Assembly (NCBI GenBank): GCA_027295645.1 | Contig: JAPUKM010000056.1 | Coordinates: forward strand, 1 to 8,959 | Direction of reading: 5' to 3' | Origin: Chloroflexota bacterium | Lineage (GTDB): Bacteria; Chloroflexota; Dehalococcoidia; Lucifugimonadales; JAPUKM01 | Length of the DNA: 8,959 nt | Shown: piece after piece, positions 1-6,191 of the stretch | Layout: each line of letters begins with the position of its first letter | Numbering within the stretch: position 1 is the first letter of the stretch | The notes under the pieces: generated by a model | Seen by the model: only the letters and a program-made list of their open reading frames with translations | Database searches by the model: none | What the model was told of the DNA's origin: nothing | Program-made: the position numbers and the translations under genes

Positions 1-1
1 G

Positions 2-277
2 CTGAAGCGCATACGGAACATCCTGGCAAACGAGAATGTGGCGCTGGTGCTGGACCGGTACCGGGAGCAGTGGGACCGGTTGGCCTACCTGATGGTCCAG
101 GGGACCGCGCGAGTCATCGAATCGGGGCCAGAGCAGGAACGGGCCATCGCCCTTCTGCGGGAGAAGTACTCCCAGTATCTGGCTATGGCCCTGGAGTCGG
201 CCCCGGTCATCGAGATCACGCCACGGCGGTTCATCCAGTGGGGGGCCGTGGGCGTCGAGGAGGCGGAGCAGCCGTGA
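2..277 (+). CDS. F420-dependent PPOX-type oxidoreductase, C-terminal part
   Basis: This is the last 91 codons of a gene whose start lies left of the window. The frame is open from base 2 to a TGA at 275-277. The protein reads LKRIRNILANENVALVLD, then a DRLAYLMVQGTARVIE segment, then LLREKYSQYLAMALE, and ends near FIQWGA. This pattern (R-x-x-N-x-x-x-N-x-x-V-A-L-V-x-D, then a W-x-R-L-A-like strand, then L-x-x-K-Y-x-Q-Y, ending in a W-G motif) is typical of the split beta-barrel 'PPOX class probable F420-dependent enzyme' family, which uses deazaflavin F420 or flavin for redox reactions. A GTG at 38 could be read as a start, but the clear homologous sequence upstream of it shows it is internal. 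The gene converges on the EEP gene with 10 bp between stops. The substrate is unknown. The family call is fairly secure; F420 rather than FMN use is inferred from the family. Confidence 0.75.
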   Translation: MKRIRNILANENVALVLDRYREQWDRLAYLMVQGTARVIESGPEQERAIALLREKYSQYLAMALESAPVIEITPRRFIQWGAVGVEEAEQP

Positions 278-287
278 GCGATAGGCC

Positions 288-2240
288 TCACCGCAGCAGA
301 ACGGTGGCGACCACCGGCATATGGTCGGAGGCCTCACTCGCTGGAATAACAACCTCCTCCGCAGTCAGGTCAGGGGACAGCCAGATGTAGTCGATCCGGT
401 ATTTTGGGGCCTCCGAGGGCACCGTATACCCCGGATCGATGCCGGCCAGGTCCAGCACGTCGGCCAGCCCCGCATCGCGTATCATCTGCGCCTCCGGGTC
501 ATCCTTGCGGGCGTTGAAGTCGCCCATGATGACCGTGCGGTCGTCGCCGCCCCAGAAGTCGAGGAGCTCCTGCGCCTGCTGGGCACGGACAGCCGCATCC
601 TCCCGGATGTGATGGAGATGCGTGGTGACCACCCGCAGCTGTTGACCATCGCCCAGGTCAAGCCGCGCCCACAGATATCCACGGGAGAAGAGCAGCCCCT
701 CCGGCGGCAGCTTTACGCTCTCCCACTCCAGGATGGGATAGCGACTGAGCATAGCGTTCCCCCACAGCGATCCGGTGGCTGGCCCGAAGATGTAGGGCAT
801 CTCCAGTCGCTGGGAGAGCCAGGTCAGCATGTCCAGCGAGCCGTTGACCACCCACCCGCGGGAGACCTCCTGGAGGCCCACCACGTCCGGGTCCTGGGCC
901 TCAATGACGCGGGCGATGGCCTCCATGCCCAGGTGACCGTCAACGTCGAACCCGTTGTGCAGGTTGTAGTTCACGATGCGCACCGGAAATCCCTCATCGG
1001 CCTCAGCCTCGGGCGTCTCCCACGTGAGCGCCCACACCAAGGGAACAACCACCAGCAGGAGAGCGATCTGGGCCGGCAGCCAGCCAACCTGGACAGCAGG
1101 CCCATCCCTGGGGGACGTGCGCAGAGAGGCCAGGGCGCATATCGCGAGCAGCAGGCCGGCAAGAGGGGGCACCACCGGGTTGTCATACGGCAAATCCATG
1201 TCGAAGGGAGCATAGTAGGCGAACACCAGGCCCAGGAGGACCACCATACCCACACCGTGGCTGGCGGTCGTCCGTGCCAGCCCCGGCGCGCCGGTGCCCC
1301 GCACGAGAGCATCCACGACGAACACCAGGAGCACGGCACCGGAGAGCTGTCCGACCAGGAGAAGGGCGGCATCGAGCGCCGCCTCCGAGGACGGCACTGC
1401 CGCCACGGCGATGAGCGCCACTCCAGCGACGGCCGCCAGCGGCCACCGTGAACGCTGGCCGCTGTTCAGAGTCCACACCGCCACCATCAACCCAACTGCG
1501 TGGCTGAAGAGCAACCATGCATACGCCACCGGGTAGGTCCACTCGGTAAGGGTCGCCAGACGGGCCAGGTTCTGGAAGAGCAGCATCTGGAGGAAGAGAA
1601 AGGGCCCCAGGCCCAGCCATGGCAGCACCTGGCTCCAGGAGCCCTCTCGGACCTCACGGCCATCCGCCGCCGCATCAGAGGCCGGTGCTGAAGACAGCAG
1701 CCCCCAAAGAGACACCCACAGAAGCACCGCCAGCACGCCGACCACCAGCAGAGTGCTCACGCCGCCGTCCCAGCTTACGTCGTAGGTGGTGTAGGCGCCG
1801 AGGAGGGTGACATCTATGGAGAGTCCCAGGAGCAGCCCAAGGGCAAAGCTGCCCGGTGCCAGATCCTTCCTACCCCGGACATAGCTGAGGTATGCGGGCA
1901 GGAACAGGAGAAACAGGACCACCCCACCGGAGGCGAGGACGAAGTCCACAACAGTCGCACCGGTCCAGGCCTGCATCGCAAGCCGGACCACGCCAAGCCC
2001 ACCAGCGGTGACGATCAGCATGAACCGGAGACCCAACAGGCGACGGAGGGCGGCCGCGAGGAAGGCGGTGGCAAAGATAGCGAAGCCCAACAGCCCGATG
2101 TAGACCGTGTCCCAGTGAAACGTGTCTCTCAACAGAAAAGAGGCAAGAGACAGCACTACCCGTACTGACTGCATACCAAGTACGACGGTCAGGGCCGTGA
2201 GTCCTAGCTGGACCCATAGGGGGTAACGGCGCATAAGCAT
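288..2240 (-). CDS. Polytopic membrane protein with C-terminal EEP (phosphodiesterase/nuclease-fold) domain
   Basis: 650 aa. Residues about 10-406 hold roughly 13 hydrophobic segments; residues about 418-650 are an endonuclease/exonuclease/phosphatase domain. The metal-dependent catalytic set looks complete: NYNLHNG (N424/N426), QE (E458), THLHH (H541), GDFN (D574, N576), RIDYIW (D617) and SDH (D639, H640). Such domains cleave phosphodiester or phosphomonoester bonds in nucleic acids, inositol phosphates or lipids. Basic residues fall in alternate loops (R66/R67/R72, R122-K125, R195/R198, R262-R265, R314/R323, R374/R378). This fits a cytoplasmic N-terminus, an odd number of helices and an EEP domain outside the membrane. 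A polytopic region followed by EEP resembles yeast Cwh43, a lipid-remodelling protein. The ATG start lies 9 nt after the plsY stop and has only a weak AGG upstream, so translational coupling with plsY is likely. A lipid substrate is inferred from the neighbours; a nuclease role is not excluded. Confidence 0.8.
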   Translation of the reverse strand: MLMRRYPLWVQLGLTALTVVLGMQSVRVVLSLASFLLRDTFHWDTVYIGLLGFAIFATAFLAAALRRLLGLRFMLIVTAGGLGVVRLAMQAWTGATVVDFVLASGGVVLFLLFLPAYLSYVRGRKDLAPGSFALGLLLGLSIDVTLLGAYTTYDVSWDGGVSTLLVVGVLAVLLWVSLWGLLSSAPASDAAADGREVREGSWSQVLPWLGLGPFLFLQMLLFQNLARLATLTEWTYPVAYAWLLFSHAVGLMVAVWTLNSGQRSRWPLAAVAGVALIAVAAVPSSEAALDAALLLVGQLSGAVLLVFVVDALVRGTGAPGLARTTASHGVGMVVLLGLVFAYYAPFDMDLPYDNPVVPPLAGLLLAICALASLRTSPRDGPAVQVGWLPAQIALLLVVVPLVWALTWETPEAEADEGFPVRIVNYNLHNGFDVDGHLGMEAIARVIEAQDPDVVGLQEVSRGWVVNGSLDMLTWLSQRLEMPYIFGPATGSLWGNAMLSRYPILEWESVKLPPEGLLFSRGYLWARLDLGDGQQLRVVTTHLHHIREDAAVRAQQAQELLDFWGGDDRTVIMGDFNARKDDPEAQMIRDAGLADVLDLAGIDPGYTVPSEAPKYRIDYIWLSPDLTAEEVVIPASEASDHMPVVATVLLR

Positions 2241-2249
2241 TGACGGAAC

Positions 2250-2888
2250 CTACGACCCTACTGGCTTGTCGACCTTGTAGTACAGCTTGGGCTCGGTGCG
2301 GTTGAGAATGTTCCGAATCCGCGGCGCGTGGCGAATGAAGACCAGCGCCGCCAGGATGGATACGGGAACTATAGAGTAATCGGGAAAGAGCAGGTACGTG
2401 ACTATGGGCACCGCCACCGTGCCGAGGATCTGGCCCAGGACCAGGAGTCTCGTGAACAATACCGTCACAAAGAACACTACTAGCCAAATGGGCATCAGCA
2501 ATGGCGCAAGGTAGGCGAGGACGGGTAGTGACGTCGCGATACCCTTGCCGCCTTTGAACAGGAGGAAGACGGAGTAATTGTGGCCCACCACGGCCATAAT
2601 GCCGCCCGTGGCAGCACCCACGCTCACGTCATCACCCGTGGCATTGGTGATGACATACCCCAGAGCCATGGCCAGCACGCCCTTGAACGAATCCCCCAGG
2701 AAGGTTAGCAGCATCAGAAGCCTGGAACTGGTCGCCCGAAGCGTGTTCAGCGTCCCGACGTTGCCGGTGCCCCACTCCAGGATACTTTTGTGAGCGAAGT
2801 GTTTGACTACCAGGAAGGCCGTTGGAAAGGCTCCCAACAGATAGCCCAGCAGGCCTATGACGACAAGGACGCCGATTTCAGTATCCAC
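2250..2888 (-). CDS. plsY: PlsY-family acyl-phosphate:glycerol-3-phosphate acyltransferase
   Basis: 212 aa, the normal PlsY length and strongly hydrophobic. PlsY is an integral membrane enzyme that moves an acyl group from acyl-phosphate to the sn-1 position of glycerol-3-phosphate, the first step of phospholipid synthesis. Visible motifs are a motif 1 variant GTGNVGTLN (40-48), LGDSFKG with D66 and K69, the canonical motif 2 GHNYSVFLLFKGGKG (102-116), and a motif 3-like RHAPRIRNILNRTEPK (186-201). Motif 1 departs from the usual GSGNxGATN (S to T, A to T, T to L), which may mark a paralogue. The start is GTG, supported by GGAGGT 9 nt upstream. PlsX, which makes the acyl-phosphate donor, is not in the window. 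The gene follows the HAD gene after a 137-bp gap and probably shares a transcript with the EEP gene downstream. Family membership is secure; G3P as the true acceptor is less so. Confidence 0.88.
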   Translation of the reverse strand: MDTEIGVLVVIGLLGYLLGAFPTAFLVVKHFAHKSILEWGTGNVGTLNTLRATSSRLLMLLTFLGDSFKGVLAMALGYVITNATGDDVSVGAATGGIMAVVGHNYSVFLLFKGGKGIATSLPVLAYLAPLLMPIWLVVFFVTVLFTRLLVLGQILGTVAVPIVTYLLFPDYSIVPVSILAALVFIRHAPRIRNILNRTEPKLYYKVDKPVGS

Positions 2889-2897
2889 CGCGTCGCC

Positions 2898-2903
2898 ACC
2901 TCC
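2898..2903 (-). promoter_or_regulatory. Shine-Dalgarno site for plsY
   Basis: The minus strand reads GGAGGT 9 nt before a GTG codon. This strong ribosome binding site fixes the plsY start at the GTG at 2888-2886. It overlaps one copy of a 9-nt direct repeat (GGTGGCGAC on the minus strand, at 2892-2900 and 2942-2950). Confidence 0.7.
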
Positions 2904-2924
2904 GCAACGGTGATTTTGCTACCC

Positions 2925-2943
2925 ACCTGGCGCGACGACAGGT
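2925..2943 (-). repeat. Short inverted repeat in the plsY leader
   Basis: The minus strand contains ACCTG, 9 nt, then CAGGT. It lies between the putative plsY promoter and the ribosome binding site and could fold in the leader mRNA. A 5-bp stem is short and may be chance. Confidence 0.3.
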
Positions 2944-2951
2944 CGCCACCC

Positions 2952-2980
2952 AGTGTATGGGTTTCAGGGGAACAAGGCAA
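2952..2980 (-). promoter_or_regulatory. Possible sigma-70-type promoter for plsY and the EEP gene
   Basis: In the 137-bp gap upstream of plsY the minus strand has TTGCCT (2980-2975), a 17-nt spacer and TACACT (2957-2952). Each hexamer matches the consensus at four of six positions and the spacing is ideal. Transcription would start near 2945, giving a leader of about 57 nt. Its spacer and -35 element lie within the 2960-2989 inverted repeat. The alternative is read-through from the HAD gene with no internal promoter. Confidence 0.35.
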
Positions 2981-2989
2981 GGTGAAACC
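2960..2989 (-). repeat. 7-bp inverted repeat overlapping the putative plsY promoter
   Basis: The minus strand reads GGTTTCA (2989-2983), 16 nt, then a perfect complement TGAAACC (2966-2960). Placed across the -35 and spacer of the candidate promoter, it could be an operator bound by a dimeric repressor. It could also be a transcript hairpin after the HAD gene, but no T-run follows, so it is not a convincing intrinsic terminator. Confidence 0.35.
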
Positions 2990-3025
2990 GCAATCCCGGG
3001 AAAGCGAGCCGGATAGTATAGAGGA

Positions 3026-3730
3026 TCAATAGAGCCGCCACCGCTCGATCGGCCAGCCGCGAGCCCGGGCCAGATTCCGCAGTCTTCGGTCCGGATTCAC
3101 GGCCACAGGGTTGCCGATGCTCTCCAAAAAGGCCACGTCCGAGTAGCTGTCGGAATAGGCGTAGCTTTGCTCCAGGTCAACGTTCAGATTGGCACCAACC
3201 CGTCGCGTAGCTTCGGCTTTGCGTTCGGCGCTCATAGGACCATGGAGCAGGCGTCCGGTCAGGTGGCCGTCCTTGGCCTCCGGCTCGGCGGCGACCAGGG
3301 CATCCACCTCCAGAAAGCGGGCCAACGGTCTTAGGGTCGGCTCAACACCGCCACTCACTAGGATGACGCGATGGCCCGCCTCTCGATGATAGTGGAGCCT
3401 TTCAAGTGCCCGGGGGAACAAACGGGGCTGCCAGTACCGCTCCACAGCGCTCTCTGCCCATAGGGCCAGTCTAGAATGCTCCACCCGTGCATAATTTTGG
3501 TAGAAGGCCCTGCCGAATTGAGCTCGGCTCAGTGTGTCCAGGAGGGCATAGTAGGGGACTTTCGGCAGAAACCGCATCAGACGGAACAACCTCACGTGGA
3601 GCGGAACCTCCTGTAGCCAAAAGTCCAGGTATGTCCGGATGACGTTCGTGGACGAGAGGGTGCCGTCAACGTCAAAGAAGGCTGCGGGGGTGAGCTTCGC
3701 AGCGGTCTTGTCCTCGCGTTCCTCACTCAT
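3026..3730 (-). CDS. HAD-superfamily subfamily IB phosphatase
   Basis: 234 aa, soluble. HAD motif I is FFDVDGT (nucleophile D20, acid D22), motif II is VILVSGG (S126), and motif III/IV is AYSDSYSD (D194, D198), followed by the NPVAVNPDRRLRNLARARGWPI tail, residues 207-228, typical of the SerB/CicA-like IB group. A helical cap lies between about residues 28 and 110. These enzymes remove phosphate from small molecules or lipid intermediates. In some bacteria the same domain is fused to PlsC (for example mycobacterial Rv2483c). Here it is a separate gene whose ATG overlaps the stop of a PlsC-containing gene by 4 nt (ATGA), with no clear ribosome binding site, implying reinitiation and joint expression. 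By context it may act on a phosphorylated lipid such as phosphatidate or lysophosphatidate; phosphoserine is possible but less favoured. The fold is secure, the substrate inferred. Confidence 0.85.
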   Translation of the reverse strand: MSEEREDKTAAKLTPAAFFDVDGTLSSTNVIRTYLDFWLQEVPLHVRLFRLMRFLPKVPYYALLDTLSRAQFGRAFYQNYARVEHSRLALWAESAVERYWQPRLFPRALERLHYHREAGHRVILVSGGVEPTLRPLARFLEVDALVAAEPEAKDGHLTGRLLHGPMSAERKAEATRRVGANLNVDLEQSYAYSDSYSDVAFLESIGNPVAVNPDRRLRNLARARGWPIERWRLY

Positions 3731-6102
3731 GAAAGGTCTTTGACGGCCTTCTGGACATCCTCAGTGATCCGCCGCGCTGTTTCTTGGGAGCCGTTGGCGC
3801 TGTCACCATTGAGATACGTCTCCACCAAAATAGGGGCGCCGAAACGGACGTGGATTGGGTGACGTCTCGGAATGCTTCGTCCCTTGGCCAGGGCTTCAAA
3901 ACTTCCGGAGATATGGACAGGGATGATTGGGGCACCCGACTCCAGGGCCAGCAGGCCAATCCCCGCTTTGAATGGCTGAACATCTCCTGTGATACTACGG
4001 CCACCCTCAGGATAGAAGATCAACACGTGGTTTTGTCGCAGGAGTGCGACTGCCAGCCCAAGTCCATCCGTAAAATGGGCGTGGCGGTCAAAGGGTATGG
4101 CGTCTATGAACACGCGTGATATCCAGCTCCAACGTTTGTTCTTAAAGAAGTAGTCCTTGGCTGCAACGGGATGCAGGTCAGAGTAACGTTTGCCCAACAG
4201 CACCAGTAACGCCCCGGTATCCAGATGACTGGTGTGGTTGGTAGCTACTATCATAGGTCCTTTGGGCGGAAGATTCTCCATGCCCTCCCAGTGGAATCCC
4301 AGGTAGAAGCGATAGGCCAGAGAGACCAGCAATCGGGTGAGCCCCCGTGCAGGACGCCACAGCCATCTGGCCCCCAGCCGACGCTTCACCTCCTGTTCAT
4401 CGGGCACATTGATATTCAGAGATGTCCGGCGACCTTTGGCGTGTGTCGTGTCCGCCTCTGCGCGGACCCAGGCCATCCGCTTCTCCGCACCAGGCTCTTC
4501 CAGTTCAGGTACGGCCCTTGGGCCAATGCCCAGCAAGAACCGCTGAATGCCAGGGATGTGGATCTGCTGGATGTACCGTTGCCAATCGATGCGGGTTACA
4601 TCGAAGTTAAACAGCTGCCGTTCCTCTTGGGAAAGGGAGGCCAGCACCTCAACCATGCGCTGGCTCTGGTATTGGCAGTGAGCGTTGCTGTAGGGAGAAT
4701 AGATTCGTGCCCAGTAGGCCAGCCGCTCTACGGAGGCGTGCCGAGAGCGAGCGGTCCTGCGAAGGCGACGGCCCCAGGGAAGGGCCGAGCACAGCAGGCC
4801 CAGCGCCTCCAAGCCCCTCAACGGCAACTGGTAGCGGAACCGCAGTCGCCTGAGGAAGCTTTTGGTGGAGGGGAAGGTGATGTGGGGCAACTCTTTGGAG
4901 GGCTCCCCGCGCCCGCTCAACGGCTCCCTCCGGAAATGCTCCTGCACCAGATCAGAGAAGGTCTTGAGGGTGAGCGGGTTCTGTGTGCCGGTGGCTATCT
5001 GATAGACCGGCTGTCCGCCCTCCTGATGGCCCGCGGGAACAGAGGCCAGAAGGGCGTTTACCACCATATCCACCGGCACCATGTCTACAATGACTTCCGG
5101 GTCTCCCGGGAAGTCAGGGAGCTGCTTGCGCCCGAACGCAATGATGAGTGGGTCCAGCATGCGGAGGCCGTCCAACCAGCCCGGTTCAGGGGACTCAAAG
5201 GCGCTCTCGATGATGGAGGGACGGAAGATAACGGTGGGAACGTCACCACGGTGGCGCATAATCATCTGCTCGCCCATGGCCTTGGTGAAGGTGTAGATGT
5301 CGTTCCAGCCACGGCTGCGGGCCCACCGCATTCCCTCTGCAATCAGGCGTTGTTTGACCCAGCCCTGCCTGAGCCGCTCCGGTTCGGGCGTGCTGCCGTG
5401 GCCATCTTTCTGACGTCGTGCCGCCCATGCGAACATCGCGCGACGCCACAACGCATGGGAGCGGCGCTCCTCCCGCTCTCTGAGGGTGGTGAGGGCCGCA
5501 ACCTCCTCCTCTACATCGTACGGCTTGCGGGAGACGTCATCCACGTCCGCCATGGCCTGTGCCGGGTCCAGGGGCTCCTCGTTCACCAAGCCCTGGCGGC
5601 TGCCGTTGACGTAGCAGGTGGACACGTGGAGCAGGATCGCATCCTGGCATTCCCGGGCAAACTCAAGGACGCGGACGGGCCCCATGGTGTTGAGCTCCAG
5701 GGCAACCTCCAGATCGCCGTCGAAGGCCACCGCGGCGGCGCAATTGATGATGACCTGGACCTCACTCTGGAGCCTCTGGCGCGTGGCATCGTCCAGCCCA
5801 AGGTTCTCCTCAGAGAGGTCGCCGGCCACCGCCTCCACCTTCTCGCGCACCAGAGGGTCGAAGGCGTCACCGAGCCGCAGGCGGAGACGGTCAAAGGCAC
5901 TGGAGGCGAGAATCTCCTGATGGAGCCGCTCATCGGCTGAGACCGTTCTGCCGGAACGGTCGGTCCTGGGCCGAACGAGGACGTAGAGGCGACGTATCTG
6001 AGAAAGGTCGCGAAGAACCTTCTCCACCAGAACCCTGCCAACCAGGCCGGTGCCACCCGTGACCAGCACCACCTTGTCGTTAAAGTATTCTTGAATACTC
6101 AA
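3727..6102 (-). CDS. Fatty acyl-CoA reductase fused to PlsC-type acyltransferase
   Basis: 791 aa with two enzyme modules. Residues 1 to about 380 are an extended SDR (NAD_binding_4/FAR type): TGGTGLVG nucleotide loop (15-22), HVSTCYVNG (159-167) and the catalytic YTFTKAMGE (Y270, K274), very like plant and animal fatty acyl-CoA reductases. A charged helical insert sits at about 196-262. Residues about 380-525 resemble the FAR C-terminal domain, ending in a FNFDVTRIDWQRY stretch (498-510). Residues about 585-791 are a PlsC/LPLAT acyltransferase: NHTSHLD (HX4D, H623/D628), FYPEGGRS (696-703) and IPVHISGS (727-734). The likely reactions are NADPH-dependent reduction of an acyl thioester to aldehyde or alcohol, and acyl transfer to a hydroxyl acceptor. 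The start is TTG, supported by AGGA 6 nt upstream and by the usual short distance to the nucleotide loop. All key residues are present. The end product (wax ester, alkyl lipid or other) is unknown. Confidence 0.9.
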   Translation of the reverse strand: MSIQEYFNDKVVLVTGGTGLVGRVLVEKVLRDLSQIRRLYVLVRPRTDRSGRTVSADERLHQEILASSAFDRLRLRLGDAFDPLVREKVEAVAGDLSEENLGLDDATRQRLQSEVQVIINCAAAVAFDGDLEVALELNTMGPVRVLEFARECQDAILLHVSTCYVNGSRQGLVNEEPLDPAQAMADVDDVSRKPYDVEEEVAALTTLREREERRSHALWRRAMFAWAARRQKDGHGSTPEPERLRQGWVKQRLIAEGMRWARSRGWNDIYTFTKAMGEQMIMRHRGDVPTVIFRPSIIESAFESPEPGWLDGLRMLDPLIIAFGRKQLPDFPGDPEVIVDMVPVDMVVNALLASVPAGHQEGGQPVYQIATGTQNPLTLKTFSDLVQEHFRREPLSGRGEPSKELPHITFPSTKSFLRRLRFRYQLPLRGLEALGLLCSALPWGRRLRRTARSRHASVERLAYWARIYSPYSNAHCQYQSQRMVEVLASLSQEERQLFNFDVTRIDWQRYIQQIHIPGIQRFLLGIGPRAVPELEEPGAEKRMAWVRAEADTTHAKGRRTSLNINVPDEQEVKRRLGARWLWRPARGLTRLLVSLAYRFYLGFHWEGMENLPPKGPMIVATNHTSHLDTGALLVLLGKRYSDLHPVAAKDYFFKNKRWSWISRVFIDAIPFDRHAHFTDGLGLAVALLRQNHVLIFYPEGGRSITGDVQPFKAGIGLLALESGAPIIPVHISGSFEALAKGRSIPRRHPIHVRFGAPILVETYLNGDSANGSQETARRITEDVQKAVKDLS

Positions 6103-6108
6103 GGCTTT

Positions 6109-6112
6109 TCCT
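6109..6112 (-). promoter_or_regulatory. Ribosome binding site deciding a TTG start
   Basis: The minus strand has AGGA with 6 nt before the TTG at 6102-6100. This supports TTG as the start of the reductase-acyltransferase. No ATG or GTG lies closer to the nucleotide-binding loop in that frame with a better site. Confidence 0.5.
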
Positions 6113-6132
6113 AGCAGAGGAGGTGTCGTGCA

Positions 6133-6141
6133 ATTCTACCA
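6133..6141 (-). promoter_or_regulatory. Extended -10 promoter upstream of the reductase-acyltransferase
   Basis: The 89-bp gap after the lipid kinase contains TGGTAGAAT on the minus strand: a -10 hexamer TAGAAT (five of six matches) with the TGN extension of extended -10 promoters. No good -35 is seen at 16-18 nt, which such promoters can tolerate. Transcription would start near 6126, leaving a leader of about 24 nt that includes the AGGA site. The rest of the gap shows no convincing terminator. Confidence 0.4.
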
Positions 6142-6191
6142 GAAAATAGCGGCAACAGACACGCCGTGCTGAGTAGTATGACACAAGATGG

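Noticed and set aside
302..316. Hairpin CGGTGG-CGA-CCACCG near the convergent gene ends, considered as a bidirectional terminator
   Set aside because: It lies inside the EEP coding sequence and no T-run follows on either strand, so an intrinsic terminator is not supported.
321..1451. Plus-strand open frame (376 codons) opposite the EEP domain and part of the membrane region
   Set aside because: Antisense to conserved EEP motifs; low-complexity composition and no domain pattern.
1870..2487. Minus-strand open frame spanning the plsY-EEP junction
   Set aside because: It overlaps two genes with strong evidence in another frame and encodes no recognisable protein.
4225..5940. Long plus-strand open frame (571 codons) opposite the reductase-acyltransferase
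   Set aside because: It lies wholly antisense to a gene with clear motifs, has no recognisable domain, and its composition (rich in Gly, Arg, Pro, His) is that expected from reading a GC-rich gene backwards.
6147..6166. CACGGCGTG near-palindrome after the lipid kinase gene, considered as a terminator
   Set aside because: The stem is only 4 bp around a single base and no T-run follows.
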